Below are positions 9,021 through 18,871 of a stretch of DNA of 64,000 bases, piece after piece (within the stretch, counting starts at the first letter, position 1; every line of letters begins with the position of its first letter). The stretch covers positions 3,066,501-3,130,500 of the forward strand of contig NZ_CP146986.1 in the NCBI RefSeq assembly GCF_037126175.1. The letters run 5' to 3'. Under the pieces are notes generated by a model. It ran no database searches. It saw nothing but the letters and a program-made list of their open reading frames with translations, and was not told the DNA's origin. The position numbers and the translations under genes were made by a program. The DNA comes from Pseudomonas sp. RSB 5.4 (GTDB lineage Bacteria; Pseudomonadota; Gammaproteobacteria; Pseudomonadales; Pseudomonadaceae).

Positions 9021-9081
9021 CAGATTAACGGCGCACGAGCGCCGCAGTGCGGTAACTATGTATCGCGCCATTTCTCGGGGC

Positions 9082-9112
9082 AAAAAAAACGGTGCACCGA
9101 CCAAGCGCACCG
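9082..9112 (-). terminator. terminator after zwf-pgl-eda
   Basis: Read on the minus strand, a CGGTGC/GCACCG stem is followed by T8, 40 bp past the eda stop. Confidence 0.85.
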
Positions 9113-9152
9113 TAAAGCCGTAGAACACACAACGAAGTGTCAGGTAAAACGT

Positions 9153-9818
9153 TTAGTCCAGCAGCGCCAGGGCCTCGGCGGTGCATTCCTGAATGCGCGC
9201 CCAATCGCCGTTCTTGATCCACTCGGGATCGAGCATCCAGCTGCCGCCCACGCACATGACGTTTTTCAGCGCCATGTAACTCTTGATGTTGGCCGGGCCG
9301 ACGCCACCGGTCGGGCAGAATTTCACTTCGCCGAACGGACCGCCGAGGGCCTTGATGGCTGCCACGCCGCCGCTGACTTCCGCCGGGAACAGCTTGAAGC
9401 GGCGGTAACCCAGGCCATAGCCTTCCATGATGCCGGAGGCGTTGCTGATGCCGGGCAACAGCGGAATCGGGCTGTCGACGCTGGCTTCGAGCAGGTCACG
9501 GGTGATGCCCGGGGTGACGATGAACTGCGAACCTGCCGCTTCCGCCGCCGCGAGCATGTTGCGATCCAGTACGGTGCCGGCACCGGTCACCAGCTCCGGA
9601 CGCTGCTCACGCAGGATCTGGATCGCCTTGAGCCCGAACTGCGAGCGCAGGGTCACTTCCAGCGCGGTCAGGCCACCGGCGGCCAGCGCGTCGGCCAATG
9701 GCAGCACGTCCTGTTCACGGGCGATGGTGATCACTGGCAGGATCCGCGCCTTGGCGCAGAGGCTGTCGATCAGGGCAACTTTGTCCGCCATGGAAACGGT
9801 CGGGGATGGATTTTTCAT
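9153..9818 (-). CDS. eda: KDPG/KHG aldolase
   Basis: The 221-aa class I aldolase splits 2-keto-3-deoxy-6-phosphogluconate into pyruvate and glyceraldehyde-3-phosphate, the last Entner-Doudoroff step. The Schiff-base lysine is in RRFKLFPAEV, and the catalytic Glu is in LEVTLRS. I place the start at 9818 because AAGGAT lies about 10 bases upstream; an in-frame ATG at 9839 overlaps the pgl stop (ATGA) and is a fair alternative. It is the third gene of zwf-pgl-eda. Confidence 0.95.
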   Translation of the reverse strand: MKNPSPTVSMADKVALIDSLCAKARILPVITIAREQDVLPLADALAAGGLTALEVTLRSQFGLKAIQILREQRPELVTGAGTVLDRNMLAAAEAAGSQFIVTPGITRDLLEASVDSPIPLLPGISNASGIMEGYGLGYRRFKLFPAEVSGGVAAIKALGGPFGEVKFCPTGGVGPANIKSYMALKNVMCVGGSWMLDPEWIKNGDWARIQECTAEALALLD

Positions 9819-9835
9819 AGCGGCTGATCCTTGGC

Positions 9836-10549
9836 TCATGGGCACCAGTAAATCTCTAACGTAGGTTGCAGAAACGCGCGTACCGGCATGGCCGCGACGT
9901 CGTCGGATGCCAGCGCGGCATTCAGGGTGGTCAGTTTCGACTGACCGGAAATCGACAGGATCTTGTGCTTTGCCGAAGCCAGCAGCGCGCGGCTCATGGT
10001 CAGGCGTTGACGCGGCACGCTCGGCGCCAGCATCGGCCAGCAGCGACGAGTGCCGTCGATCTGCAAGGCTTCGGTCAGGTTCGGGCTGTCGGGGAACAGC
10101 GACGCGGTGTGACCGTCATCACCCATGCCCAGCACCAGCACGTCGATCGGCGGCAACTCGCCCAGCAGACGATCGGCGTGCTCCGCAGCCTGCTCGACGT
10201 TGGCCGCCGCGCTATAAAGGCTTAAGAACGTTGCCTTGGCCGCCGGCCCTTTGAGCAGATACTGCTTGAGCAGGCCGGCATTGCTGTCGGCATGCTCCAC
10301 CGGCACCCAGCGCTCGTCGGCAAGGGTCACGACGACCTTCGACCAGTCCAGCTCCTGCTTGGCCAGGTGCTGGAAAAACGCCACCGGACTGCGACCGCCA
10401 GAGACCACCAGCACCGCGTTGCCGCGTGCAGCGATGGCATCGCTCAGTTGCTTGGCGACGTTCAGCGCCAGACCTTCAGCCAACAGCACCGGGCTCTTGA
10501 ATGGGTGAGCGTGCACGCCCGCAGGCAGTTTCACATCAGATATCGCCAT
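9836..10549 (-). CDS. pgl: 6-phosphogluconolactonase
   Basis: The 237-aa DevB/NagB-fold enzyme hydrolyses 6-phosphogluconolactone to 6-phosphogluconate. Typical motifs are [16 protein letters not shown] and [10 protein letters not shown] near the N-terminus and [16 protein letters not shown] in the middle. Its start lies inside the zwf end (14-bp overlap), and GGGAGG in zwf serves as its ribosome site, so translation is coupled. Confidence 0.95.
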   Translation of the reverse strand: MAISDVKLPAGVHAHPFKSPVLLAEGLALNVAKQLSDAIAARGNAVLVVSGGRSPVAFFQHLAKQELDWSKVVVTLADERWVPVEHADSNAGLLKQYLLKGPAAKATFLSLYSAAANVEQAAEHADRLLGELPPIDVLVLGMGDDGHTASLFPDSPNLTEALQIDGTRRCWPMLAPSVPRQRLTMSRALLASAKHKILSISGQSKLTTLNAALASDDVAAMPVRAFLQPTLEIYWCP

Positions 10550-12002
10550 ACCACGACCTCCCGTCCCGCGTGATCAGTGCAATCGAGCTCATCGGCCCCC
10601 ACGACCCGGCCGCATACGGCTTGGGCGCGTCACCGGATTTTTTCCAGCCGGCGATCAACTGGTCACACCACTTCCACGCGGCTTCGATTTCATCTTTACG
10701 GACAAACAGGTTCTGATTGCCGTTCATCACTTCCAGCAACAACCGCTCGTAGGCATCGGGGATCCGTGCGCTGCGCCAGGTGTCGGAGAAATTCAGTTGC
10801 AGCGGCCCGCTGCGCAGTTGCATGCCCTTGTCCAGGCCCTGCTCCTTGGTCATCACACGCAAGGAAATGCCTTCGTCCGGTTGCAGACGGATGATCAGTT
10901 TGTTGCTGATCTGCAGGCGCTGTTCCGGCGCAAAGATGTAGTGCGACGGTTCCTTGAAGTGGATGACGATCTGCGACAGCTTCTGTGGCATGCGCTTGCC
11001 GGTACGCAGGTAGAACGGCACGCCGGCCCAGCGCCAGTTGCGGATGTCGGCACGCAGGGCGACGAAGGTTTCGGTGTCGCTCTGGGTGTTGGAATTCGGT
11101 TCTTCGAGGTAACCCGGAACGGATTTGCCTTCGCTGTGGCCGGCGATGTACTGGCCGCGCACCACCTGAGTGGTCAGGCCTTCCGGGCTGATCGGCGCCA
11201 GGGCCTTGAGCACTTTGACTTTTTCGTCACGGATGCTGTCGGCGGACAGGTCGGCGGGCGGGTCCATGGCGATCAGGCACAGCAGCTGCAACAGGTGATT
11301 CTGGATCATGTCGCGCAGTTGGCCGGCCTTGTCGAAGTAGCCCCAACGGCCTTCGATGCCGACCTTTTCGGCCACGGTGATTTCCACGTGGGAGATGTAA
11401 TTCTGGTTCCACTGGGTTTCGAACAGGCTGTTGGCGAAACGCAGGGCGATCAGGTTCTGGACGGTCTCCTTGCCCAGGTAGTGGTCGATGCGGTAGGTGC
11501 GGTTCTCCGGGAAGAACTGCGCCACGGCGTCGTTCACTTTGCGCGAGGATTCCAGATCGGAGCCGATTGGCTTTTCCAGCACCACACGGGTGTTTTCTGC
11601 CAGACCGACTTTAGCCAGGTTCTCGCAGATCGCGCCGTACACCGCTGCCGGTGTGGCGAAGTAGGCAATCATGCGTTGCGTGGTGCCGGCGGCTTCGGCC
11701 AGCGCCACATAGTCTTCAGCCTTGAGGAAGTCGACGTGCAGGTAGCTCAGGCGCGCCAGAAAGCGCTCGGCCACGGCCTCGTCCAGCTCTTTGCCGACGT
11801 AACGGCGCAATTCGGCGGCGATGAACGCCATGTGCTGCTGCTCGGAACCGGGTTCACGGGCCAGCGCGATGATGCGCGTGTCTTCGTGCAACAGGTCGGC
11901 GCCATCGAGGTGATAAAGGGCAGGAAACAGCTTGCGCAGGGCCAGATCGCCCAGAGCGCCGAACAAGGCAAAGGTGCACGGTTCAACCGTAATCGAAGGC
12001 AT
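10536..12002 (-). CDS. zwf: glucose-6-phosphate 1-dehydrogenase
   Basis: The 488-aa enzyme oxidises glucose-6-phosphate to 6-phosphogluconolactone with NAD(P)+. The N-terminal nucleotide site is [14 protein letters not shown], and the active-site motif RIDHYLGKE is near residue 175. It is the first gene of zwf-pgl-eda and divergent from hexR. The leader has an AAGAACAA motif (12008-12015) where a ribosome site would be expected, a candidate Crc/Hfq target. Pseudomonas often has more than one Zwf; only this one is in the window. Confidence 0.96.
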   Translation of the reverse strand: MPSITVEPCTFALFGALGDLALRKLFPALYHLDGADLLHEDTRIIALAREPGSEQQHMAFIAAELRRYVGKELDEAVAERFLARLSYLHVDFLKAEDYVALAEAAGTTQRMIAYFATPAAVYGAICENLAKVGLAENTRVVLEKPIGSDLESSRKVNDAVAQFFPENRTYRIDHYLGKETVQNLIALRFANSLFETQWNQNYISHVEITVAEKVGIEGRWGYFDKAGQLRDMIQNHLLQLLCLIAMDPPADLSADSIRDEKVKVLKALAPISPEGLTTQVVRGQYIAGHSEGKSVPGYLEEPNSNTQSDTETFVALRADIRNWRWAGVPFYLRTGKRMPQKLSQIVIHFKEPSHYIFAPEQRLQISNKLIIRLQPDEGISLRVMTKEQGLDKGMQLRSGPLQLNFSDTWRSARIPDAYERLLLEVMNGNQNLFVRKDEIEAAWKWCDQLIAGWKKSGDAPKPYAAGSWGPMSSIALITRDGRSWYGDI

Positions 12003-12007
12003 GATGT

Positions 12008-12015
12008 TTGTTCTT
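12008..12015 (-). promoter_or_regulatory. Crc/Hfq-type A-rich motif, zwf leader
   Basis: AAGAACAA (minus strand) fits AANAANAA and lies 6-13 bases before the zwf ATG, overlapping the ribosome-binding zone. Confidence 0.5.
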
Positions 12016-12063
12016 TTATCAAGTTAAGCTACAAATACCTTTTTTCAAGGCATCACTCAAGGG

Positions 12064-12090
12064 AAAATGTAGTAATAACCACAACATTTT
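12064..12090. promoter_or_regulatory. HexR operator between zwf and hexR
   Basis: A 27-bp palindrome (AAAATGTAGT...CCACAACATTTT) pairs at 10 of 13 positions. Its core TAGT-AATAACC-ACAA differs by one base from the P. putida HexR consensus TTGT-N7-ACAA. It lies 62 bp from the zwf start and 130 bp from hexR, so it can control zwf-pgl-eda and hexR itself. Confidence 0.75.
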
Positions 12091-12219
12091 CGCAAAATAC
12101 AGATTCCGAGTGGTGGTCGGTCGGAGCCATCAGTAGGATAGGCCACCGTTACGGGCCATATCAAAGGCCCAATTTGCATAGCCCGGCGCACCTTTGCGCA
12201 GGTGAATTAGGAATTCCAT

Positions 12220-13089
12220 ATGGACCGCGTGCGAAATTTACTGGAACAGATCCAGAGTCGCCTTGAAGAGCTGAACAAGGCCGAACGCAAAGTCGCCGAG
12301 GTGATCCTGCTCAACCCGCAGCAGGCCACCCGCTTCAGCATCGCCGCCCTCGCCCAGGCCGCATCGGTGAGCGAGCCGACGGTCAACCGTTTCTGCCGTT
12401 CGTTCGGCGTCAGCGGTTACCCTGAACTCAAGTTGCAACTGGCGCAGAGCCTGGCCAGTGGCGCGGCGTATGTCAGCCGTGCGGTGGAGGCCGATGACAA
12501 TCCCGAGGCGTACACGCAGAAGATTTTCGGCAGCGCCATCGCCTCGCTGGACAGCGCTTGTCAGGCGCTCGATCCGAACCTGATCAGCCGCGCCGTCGAC
12601 CTGTTGATTCAGGCGCGGCAGATCCACTTCTTCGGCCTCGGTGCTTCGGCCCCGGTGGCGCTGGATGCGCAGCACAAATTCTTCCGTTTCAACCTCGCCG
12701 TCACCGCGCATGCGGATGTGCTGATGCAGCGAATGATTGCTTCGGTGGCGCACACTGGCGAGCTGTTCGTGATCATTTCCTACACTGGCCGCACCCGCGA
12801 ACTGGTGGAAGTGGCGCGCATCGCCCGGGAAAACGGCGCTTCGGTGCTGGGCCTGACCGCCGAGAATTCGCCGCTCGCCAAGGCCAGTACCCTGAGCCTG
12901 AACATTCCGCTGCCGGAAGACACCGACATCTATATGCCGATGACTTCGCGGATCATTCAGTTGACGGTGCTGGATGTGTTGGCGACCGGTATGACCTTGC
13001 GTCGCGGGGTGGATTTCCAGCCGCATCTGCGCAAGATCAAGGAGAGCTTGAATGCCAGCCGGTATCCGGTGGGTGACGAGTTCAACTGA
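12220..13089 (+). CDS. hexR: HexR, RpiR-family repressor of glucose catabolism
   Basis: The 289-aa repressor has an N-terminal helix-turn-helix ([20 protein letters not shown], about residues 45-64) and a C-terminal SIS sugar-phosphate domain (from about residue 120, with [18 protein letters not shown]). In P. putida HexR represses zwf-pgl-eda, edd-glk and gap, and KDPG releases it. That regulon matches the operators seen here. AGGAA lies 7 bases before the ATG. Confidence 0.96.
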   Translation: MDRVRNLLEQIQSRLEELNKAERKVAEVILLNPQQATRFSIAALAQAASVSEPTVNRFCRSFGVSGYPELKLQLAQSLASGAAYVSRAVEADDNPEAYTQKIFGSAIASLDSACQALDPNLISRAVDLLIQARQIHFFGLGASAPVALDAQHKFFRFNLAVTAHADVLMQRMIASVAHTGELFVIISYTGRTRELVEVARIARENGASVLGLTAENSPLAKASTLSLNIPLPEDTDIYMPMTSRIIQLTVLDVLATGMTLRRGVDFQPHLRKIKESLNASRYPVGDEFN

Positions 13090-13118
13090 TCCAAATTCTC
13101 GGCTGAATGATCCGGCCT

Positions 13119-13203
13119 CTTCGCGAGCAAGCCCGCTCCCACAGGTGATCGGGTTCCTTCAATTGGAATGCCATCTACTGTGGGAGCGGGCTTGCTCGCG
13201 AAG
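13119..13203. repeat. REPIN, family I, inward GTGGGAG ends
   Basis: Inverted REP pair with the CTTCGCGAG ends outside and a 37-bp spacer, the same geometry as the copy at 411-495. It separates convergent hexR and the mutarotase gene. Confidence 0.9.
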
Positions 13204-13226
13204 GCGTCAGCCGACTCACCTCAAAT

Positions 13227-14081
13227 CTAGGCCGCAGCCCACGCCTGCAAACTCAAATGCGCCTTCTCTCCCGGCGCCAGATGCAGGCTGTCGGTGCCCC
13301 CCGCCGCCGCTTCGACACAGACAAACTCCGTCACTTCATCCCAACTCACGCCCAACAGCGGTCGCGAGCCCGGATGCCAGACCACGGTGTCGCCGCTGTC
13401 ACCGGTATCGATGCACAACTCGCGCTGCCAGGCGTGATCCTTGAGCTGTAATTCGCCGTCGTGCTGGAACACCCGCTGACAACCACCATCGACCCGCAAC
13501 TCGCCTTCCTGCTGGCAGGACTGGCGGCTCAACTGGTCGTAACCTTGCGCGCCTTCGAGGCCAGACAGCGCTATCTCACCGACATCGCCAATACGCCAGT
13601 AAGCGTGCAAAGCCTGGCTCAACTGGCACGGCATGTCGTCCTGATGCTCGGTGCTCAGGCGTAATTCCATGCGTTCACCGAGGTGCGCGTGCAGGTCGAC
13701 CTGCCACTCGCACAACTGCAATTGCCAGTGCAGGCGCACGCCATCTTCGGTGCTGCTGCTGTCGAGCAGCTTCCAGTCGAGCAGTCGTGCCCAGCCATGG
13801 GATGGCCAGGCATTTTCGCTCGGATGGCGGCCATACCACGGCCAGCACACCGGCACGCCGCCACGAATGGCGCCAACGTGCGGCCACTTCGCCGCACACC
13901 ACAACCACGGTTTCTGCCCGCGTGGCTGAAAGTGCAGCAACTGCGCGCCCTGCCGACTGAACACCGCCTGACACAGCGGATGGTCGATCACCAGCACATC
14001 GCGCATCTGATAGCGCTCCCAGGCAAACACTGGTCGTTCGCGCAGGGATTTGAAGAAGCGTTGCAGCGGATGCTCATGCAT
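13227..14081 (-). CDS. D-hexose-6-phosphate mutarotase (YeaD-like)
   Basis: The 284-aa aldose-1-epimerase-family protein probably interconverts alpha and beta glucose-6-phosphate, feeding Zwf. Family features are RGGVPVCWPWYGRHP and HGWAR in the first half, where the His is a likely catalytic residue, and VVWHPG near the C-terminus. It is downstream of oprB and the gts genes, separated by a terminator and a REP pair, so it may have its own promoter. The ribosome site before the ATG is weak. Confidence 0.88.
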   Translation of the reverse strand: MHEHPLQRFFKSLRERPVFAWERYQMRDVLVIDHPLCQAVFSRQGAQLLHFQPRGQKPWLWCAAKWPHVGAIRGGVPVCWPWYGRHPSENAWPSHGWARLLDWKLLDSSSTEDGVRLHWQLQLCEWQVDLHAHLGERMELRLSTEHQDDMPCQLSQALHAYWRIGDVGEIALSGLEGAQGYDQLSRQSCQQEGELRVDGGCQRVFQHDGELQLKDHAWQRELCIDTGDSGDTVVWHPGSRPLLGVSWDEVTEFVCVEAAAGGTDSLHLAPGEKAHLSLQAWAAA

Positions 14082-14131
14082 TGGCCACGGTCCTGAAAAT
14101 CATGGGGGTACTCAACAATCCACATTGCTCT

Positions 14132-14264
14132 TGTGGCGAGGGAGCTTGCTCCCGCTGGGCTGCGAAGCGGCCCCGAAACCTTTCACTGCGGTGTGTCATT
14201 TAAACCTCATCATCAGGATTTACGACTGCTGCGCAGCCGAGCGGGAGCAAGCTCCCTCGCCACA
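14132..14264. repeat. REP pair, family II
   Basis: TGTGGCGAGGGAGCTTGCTC and its inverted copy (GAGCAAGCTCCCTCGCCACA) lie about 130 bp apart end to end. The sequence family differs from the GTGGGAGCG elements. Confidence 0.85.
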
Positions 14265-14302
14265 AATGGGTACGACACAAACCTTGTATACGAGTGTGTC
14301 GC

Positions 14303-14332
14303 AAAAAAAAGCGGACAGCCTTGGCTGTCCGC
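14303..14332 (-). terminator. oprB terminator
   Basis: The stem GCGGACAGCC/GGCTGTCCGC with a short loop is followed by T8 on the minus strand, about 40 bp past the oprB stop. Confidence 0.9.
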
Positions 14333-14370
14333 AAATATGCGCACATAGAGAGGAGCTTATCGCAGACGCG

Positions 14371-15720
14371 TTAGAACACCGACTGAATTTTCAGGCCAGC
14401 GACCAATGCGTTGTCCACGGCATCAACACCACCCGGGTGAGTGATGTATTGCAGGTTAGGACGCACCGTCAGCCAGTTGGTGACGTGGAAGCCGTAGTTG
14501 ATCTCGTAGTTGTATTCGGTATCACGAATCGGCGAGAACACCGGATTGTCGTAGTCCGAAACACCGTTGGAAGCGTTCAGCAGTTCAGCGTTTTTCTTCA
14601 CGTCATCGTTGACGTGGATACGCGCCGCGCCGATGCCGACGTCATCCTTCGGACGCGCGTCGAACGGGCCTTTGTAGACAAACATCACCGACTGGTAGTT
14701 GTCGATGAAGTTGGTGTCCTTGTCGTGGAACGTGGCGTTGGCCGCGATGTTCAGACCGCGCGATGCATCACCATTGTGGCTGGTGAGTTGCTGTTGCGCG
14801 ACGAACCAGTAGCCGTGTTTGCTGCTGTGGGTCTTGTACGCGTCACCGGTGGTCGCCGCGTCGAAACCGTTGACGTCTTCGCGGACGTCATTGGCATCCG
14901 CCGTGCTCTTGTAGTAACCGATACGGTATTCGCCCGGCAGGCTGTTGACCTTCGGCGACCAGACCAGCTCGACGGGCAATACGGTACCGGCAGTACCGCT
15001 GCCGCTGAGCTTGAAGCCGTTGCCGTGTTCCAGTTGCGACGGGTTCTGGTTGTACGCACCGATCTGAGCGTAGAGCTCGTCATTGATGTTGTACTTCACG
15101 CGGATCGCGGCCTGGCTGACGGGCCAGTTGTACCAGATGTTCGTCGCCCAGTTACCGACCTGCGAGCCGCAGAACGCCAGGTTCTGGAAGTCGCACGGGA
15201 AGGTGTTGAAGTCTTCGCCTTCACCGAAGTAACCGGCCTTGACGTCGAGTTTGTTGTCGAAGAACTGGTGCTGAATCCACAACTGGGTCAGACGCACCAT
15301 GTGGCCACGACCGTAGACTTCCTGCGAGGACGACAGGGTGCCCGCACGCGGATCGCCAACACGGTCGTTGGAAATGTTTTCGCCATTACGATTGGTCAGC
15401 TGGATCTTGGCCTGAGTGTTGTCCCAGCCCCAGAGTTTTTGCAGGTCCAGCGCCACGCCCAGACCGAACTGATCGCTGTAGCGACCGGTCTTGTCGTCGT
15501 TGTAGCCGCCATGCAGGTTGGCGCCCATTTCCCCAACGTAGTCAGCCTTGATGTCGATACCTTGCTCGATCAGCTTGGTACGCTCGCCACCCCAGTCGCC
15601 GGTCATCCATTTCGAATCGGAGCTGAATGCATCGTCAGCCATTGCATTGCCGGCCAGCACCAATGCCGCCGCAGCTGACACTTGGCAGATCAACCGGGCA
15701 TTGACGTGTTTCTTTTTCAT
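14371..15720 (-). CDS. oprB: OprB carbohydrate-selective porin
   Basis: The 449-aa outer-membrane barrel lets glucose and other sugars into the periplasm. The signal peptide MKKKHVNARLICQVSAAAAL continues to a cleavage site after NAMA. The mature protein starts with a WMTGDWGG motif typical of OprB and ends in a C-terminal Phe (LKIQSVF) as barrel proteins do. It lies downstream of gtsD across a REPIN and probably uses its own promoter and the gts one. Its leader has overlapping AATAACAA/AACAATAA motifs (15737-15747), fitting Crc/Hfq control. Confidence 0.95.
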   Translation of the reverse strand: MKKKHVNARLICQVSAAAALVLAGNAMADDAFSSDSKWMTGDWGGERTKLIEQGIDIKADYVGEMGANLHGGYNDDKTGRYSDQFGLGVALDLQKLWGWDNTQAKIQLTNRNGENISNDRVGDPRAGTLSSSQEVYGRGHMVRLTQLWIQHQFFDNKLDVKAGYFGEGEDFNTFPCDFQNLAFCGSQVGNWATNIWYNWPVSQAAIRVKYNINDELYAQIGAYNQNPSQLEHGNGFKLSGSGTAGTVLPVELVWSPKVNSLPGEYRIGYYKSTADANDVREDVNGFDAATTGDAYKTHSSKHGYWFVAQQQLTSHNGDASRGLNIAANATFHDKDTNFIDNYQSVMFVYKGPFDARPKDDVGIGAARIHVNDDVKKNAELLNASNGVSDYDNPVFSPIRDTEYNYEINYGFHVTNWLTVRPNLQYITHPGGVDAVDNALVAGLKIQSVF

Positions 15721-15736
15721 CCCTACATCCTCGTCT

Positions 15737-15747
15737 TTATTGTTATT
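15737..15747 (-). promoter_or_regulatory. Crc/Hfq-type A-rich motifs, oprB leader
   Basis: On the minus strand two overlapping AANAANAA matches (AATAACAA and AACAATAA) lie 17-27 bases before the oprB ATG. Confidence 0.5.
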
Positions 15748-15817
15748 AACTGTTTTTTTCCAACGTGGTTTACATAAAAAGTGCGGCGAACGACAGGCCG
15801 AACACCACTTTTCCCCT

Positions 15818-15905
15818 GTGGGAGCGGGCTTGCTCGCGAAGGCGTCATGTCAGTCGCCATGTGTGCTGCCTGACACTCCGTTTTCGCGAGCAAGCCCGCT
15901 CCCAC
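15818..15905. repeat. REPIN, family I, between gtsD and oprB
   Basis: A typical outward GTGGGAG...CTCCCAC pair sits 12 bp after the gtsD stop. Confidence 0.9.
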
Positions 15906-15916
15906 ATTTTTGATCT

Positions 15917-17077
15917 TCAGCGACCCTTGAATTGGGCGACGTTCGCCGACCGCGCTTCGGTCTGCGCCTGGCCCGAAACGCCCAGACGCTCGCCAGTCTT
16001 GGCATCGAACAACAACACTTTCGACGGATCGAATTGCAGTGTCAGGGTCTCGCCCACCTGCGGTGCCACGTCCGGTGCCAGACGGCAGCAGACCTTGGTT
16101 TCATTCAGGTTGACGAACACCAGGGTGTCCGGACCGGTCGGTTCGGTGACCTGCACTTCGGCCTTGATGCTCGGCAGGCCATTGCCCTCGCCGCTCGCCA
16201 GAACGATCTGTTCCGGGCGCAGGCCGAGGATCACTTCGCGATCTTCCAGACCGGCGTCCTGCATGCTCATCGGCAACTCGCAACGGGCCTGGCCGCTGTC
16301 GAGCAGTGCCAGCAGACGACCGTCCTTGCGTTGCAGGCGCAGCGGGATGAAGTTCATCGGCGGCGAACCGATGAAGCTCGCCACGAACAGGTTGGCCGGA
16401 TCGTTGTAGATCTCTTTCGGCGTGCCGAACTGCTGGATGATCCCGTCCTTCATCACCGCCACTTTGTCGCCCAGGGTCATCGCTTCGATCTGGTCGTGGG
16501 TCACGTAGACCGTGGTGGTTTTCAGGCGCTGGTGCATCAGTTTCATTTCGGTGCGCATCTCGACGCGCAGCTTGGCGTCGAGGTTGGACAGCGGTTCGTC
16601 GAACAGATAGATCTTCGGCCGCCGCGCCAGTGCCCGGCCCATCGCCACACGCTGTTGCTGACCACCGGAGAGCTGGCCCGGCTTGCGGTTGAGCAGGTGT
16701 TCGATCTGCAGCAGCTTGGCCACACGCGCGACTTCTTCGTCGATCGCCGACTGCGGCATCTTGCGGATCTTCAGACCGAACTCGATGTTCTCGCGCACGC
16801 TCATGGTCGGGTACAGCGCGTAGGACTGGAACACCATAGCGATGTCGCGATCCTTCGGGCTCATGCCGCTGACGTCCTGGTCGCCGATCATGATCGCGCC
16901 GCCGGTGATGGTCTCGAGGCCGGCGATGCAGTTCATCAGGGTCGACTTGCCGCAGCCCGACGGGCCGACGAGGATCAGGAACTCACCGTCCTTGATCGAC
17001 AGTTCGATGTTCTTCAGGGTGTCCGGCAGGCCGGCACCGTAGGTCTTGTTGACGTTGCGAAGTTCGAGCGTTGCCAT
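15917..17077 (-). CDS. gtsD: GtsD, glucose ABC transporter ATPase
   Basis: This 386-aa UgpC/MalK-type ATPase powers sugar import. Walker A GPSGCGKST is at about residues 37-45, signature LSGGQQQRVAMGRALARRP near 134, and Walker B YLFDEP near 157. A C-terminal OB/TOBE regulatory domain starts near residue 235. It begins 2 bp after gtsC, the usual order gtsA-B-C-D. The substrate call (glucose) rests on the neighbouring oprB, glk, edd and gltR/gtrS genes. Confidence 0.95.
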   Translation of the reverse strand: MATLELRNVNKTYGAGLPDTLKNIELSIKDGEFLILVGPSGCGKSTLMNCIAGLETITGGAIMIGDQDVSGMSPKDRDIAMVFQSYALYPTMSVRENIEFGLKIRKMPQSAIDEEVARVAKLLQIEHLLNRKPGQLSGGQQQRVAMGRALARRPKIYLFDEPLSNLDAKLRVEMRTEMKLMHQRLKTTTVYVTHDQIEAMTLGDKVAVMKDGIIQQFGTPKEIYNDPANLFVASFIGSPPMNFIPLRLQRKDGRLLALLDSGQARCELPMSMQDAGLEDREVILGLRPEQIVLASGEGNGLPSIKAEVQVTEPTGPDTLVFVNLNETKVCCRLAPDVAPQVGETLTLQFDPSKVLLFDAKTGERLGVSGQAQTEARSANVAQFKGR

Positions 17078-17079
17078 GA

Positions 17080-17925
17080 TTACCCCTTGACTGCGCCGGC
17101 CGTCAGCCCGCGCACGAAATACTTGCCTGCGACCACATAGACCAGCAGGGTCGGCAGGCCGGCGATCATCGCCGCTGCCATATCCACGTTGTATTCCTTG
17201 GCCCCGGTGCTGGTGTTGACCAGGTTATTCAGCGCCACCGTGATCGGTTGCGAATCACCGCTGGAGAACACCACACCGAACAGGAAGTCGTTCCAGATCT
17301 GGGTGAACTGCCAGATCAGGCAGACCATGATGATCGGGGTCGACATCGGCAGAATGATCCGCCGGAAAATCGTGAAGAAACCCGCGCCATCCAGACGCGC
17401 AGCCTTGACCAGCGCATCGGGAATACTCACGTAGTAGTTACGGAAGAACAGCGTAGTAAACGCCAGACCATAGACTATGTGGACGAACACCAACCCCGTC
17501 GTGGTGCTGGCCAGGCCCATCTTGCCGAGGGTGAACGACGCTGGCAGCAGCACGGTCTGGAACGGCAGGAAGCAGCCGAACAGCAGCAGACCGAAGAACA
17601 GCTGCGAACCACGGAAGCGCCACATCGACAACACGTAACCGTTCAGCGCGCCGATGGCGGTGGAGATGACCACGGCCGGCACGGTGATCTTGATCGAGTT
17701 CCAGAAGTAACCGTCAACCGTGGCCCAGGCCTTGACCCAGCCGATGCCGCTGACCACGGTCGGCCAGCTCAGCAGGTTGCCGGTGCTGATGTCTTCCGGG
17801 GTCTTGAAGCTGGTCAGCAGCATCACCACCAGCGGAATCAGGTACAGCAGGACCGCGAGGATCAGCACCGCGTAGATCGCGACGCGACTCAGGCTGAAGG
17901 CAGGTTTGGCAGCGAGACTAGTCAT
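17080..17925 (-). CDS. gtsC: GtsC, glucose ABC transporter permease
   Basis: The 281-aa CUT1-family inner-membrane permease has six predicted helices. The EAA-loop motif (ALVKAARLDGAGFFTIFRRI), which contacts the ATPase, is near residue 170. Its start overlaps the end of gtsB by 8 bp, indicating coupled translation. Confidence 0.94.
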   Translation of the reverse strand: MTSLAAKPAFSLSRVAIYAVLILAVLLYLIPLVVMLLTSFKTPEDISTGNLLSWPTVVSGIGWVKAWATVDGYFWNSIKITVPAVVISTAIGALNGYVLSMWRFRGSQLFFGLLLFGCFLPFQTVLLPASFTLGKMGLASTTTGLVFVHIVYGLAFTTLFFRNYYVSIPDALVKAARLDGAGFFTIFRRIILPMSTPIIMVCLIWQFTQIWNDFLFGVVFSSGDSQPITVALNNLVNTSTGAKEYNVDMAAAMIAGLPTLLVYVVAGKYFVRGLTAGAVKG

Positions 17926-18826
17926 GACGCTTGGTCCTCAGCTCGGAGTACAGGTAAGGCACGATGATCGCGAGAATCGCACCGAGCATCAGAATCGCAC
18001 TGGCCGAGCCCATGCCCATCTGGCCGCGACTGAAGGTGAAGGAATACATGAACATCGCCGGCAGGTCGGAGGAATAACCCGGGCCACCGGCCGTCATCGC
18101 CGCGACCAGGTCGAAGCTCTTGATCGCGATGTGCGCCAGAATCATTACCGCACTGAAGAACACCGGACGCAGGCTTGGCAGCACGACTTTCCAGTAGATG
18201 GTCGGCATGCTCGCGCCATCGATCTGTGCGGCACGGATGATCGACTGATCAACGCCACGCAGGCCGGCGAGGAACATCGCCATGATGAAGCCCGAGGCTT
18301 GCCACACGGCGGCGATCACCAGGCAGTAGACCACGCGATCCGGGTCGATCAGCCAGTCCAGACGGAAGCCTTCCCAGCCCCAGTCACGCAACAATTTGTC
18401 CAGGCCCATGCCCGGGTTGAGCAGCCATTTCCACGCGGTACCGGTGACGATCATCGAGAGCGCCATCGGGTACAGGTAAATGGTGCGGATAAAGCCTTCG
18501 CGACGGATGCGCTGGTCGAGGAACACCGCCAACAGCACGCCGATCACCAGGGTGATGCCAATGAACATGCCACCGAACACCGCGAGGTTCTTGCTCGCGA
18601 CCCACCAACGGTCGTTGTCGAACAGCCGTGCGTATTGCGCCAGGCCGGCCCACTTGTAGTTGGGCAGAAACGTCGAGGTGGTGAACGACAGCACGAACGT
18701 CCACAGGATGTAGCCATAGAAGCCCACCAGCACGATGAACATGCTCGGCGCCAGCACCAGTTTCGGTAGCCAGCGCTGCAGTGCATCGAACGGCGAGGCT
18801 TTGCTGAACACAGCAACAGAACTCAT
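17918..18826 (-). CDS. gtsB: GtsB, glucose ABC transporter permease
   Basis: The 302-aa CUT1-family permease partners GtsC. The EAA loop (SIIRAAQIDGASMPTIYWKV) is near residue 210. I start at the ATG at 18826 (MSSVAVFSKASPF); the open frame runs 12 codons further, but that lead is not family-like. A REPIN lies between it and gtsA. Confidence 0.93.
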   Translation of the reverse strand: MSSVAVFSKASPFDALQRWLPKLVLAPSMFIVLVGFYGYILWTFVLSFTTSTFLPNYKWAGLAQYARLFDNDRWWVASKNLAVFGGMFIGITLVIGVLLAVFLDQRIRREGFIRTIYLYPMALSMIVTGTAWKWLLNPGMGLDKLLRDWGWEGFRLDWLIDPDRVVYCLVIAAVWQASGFIMAMFLAGLRGVDQSIIRAAQIDGASMPTIYWKVVLPSLRPVFFSAVMILAHIAIKSFDLVAAMTAGGPGYSSDLPAMFMYSFTFSRGQMGMGSASAILMLGAILAIIVPYLYSELRTKRHD

Positions 18827-18871
18827 GGGGAAATCCAGTACGAGGGTAGAAAATTCACACACTTTCCCCTT

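Noticed and set aside
10797..12266. 489-codon open frame opposite zwf running into hexR
   Set aside because: It covers the zwf coding strand and the zwf-hexR operator region, and overlaps the hexR start.
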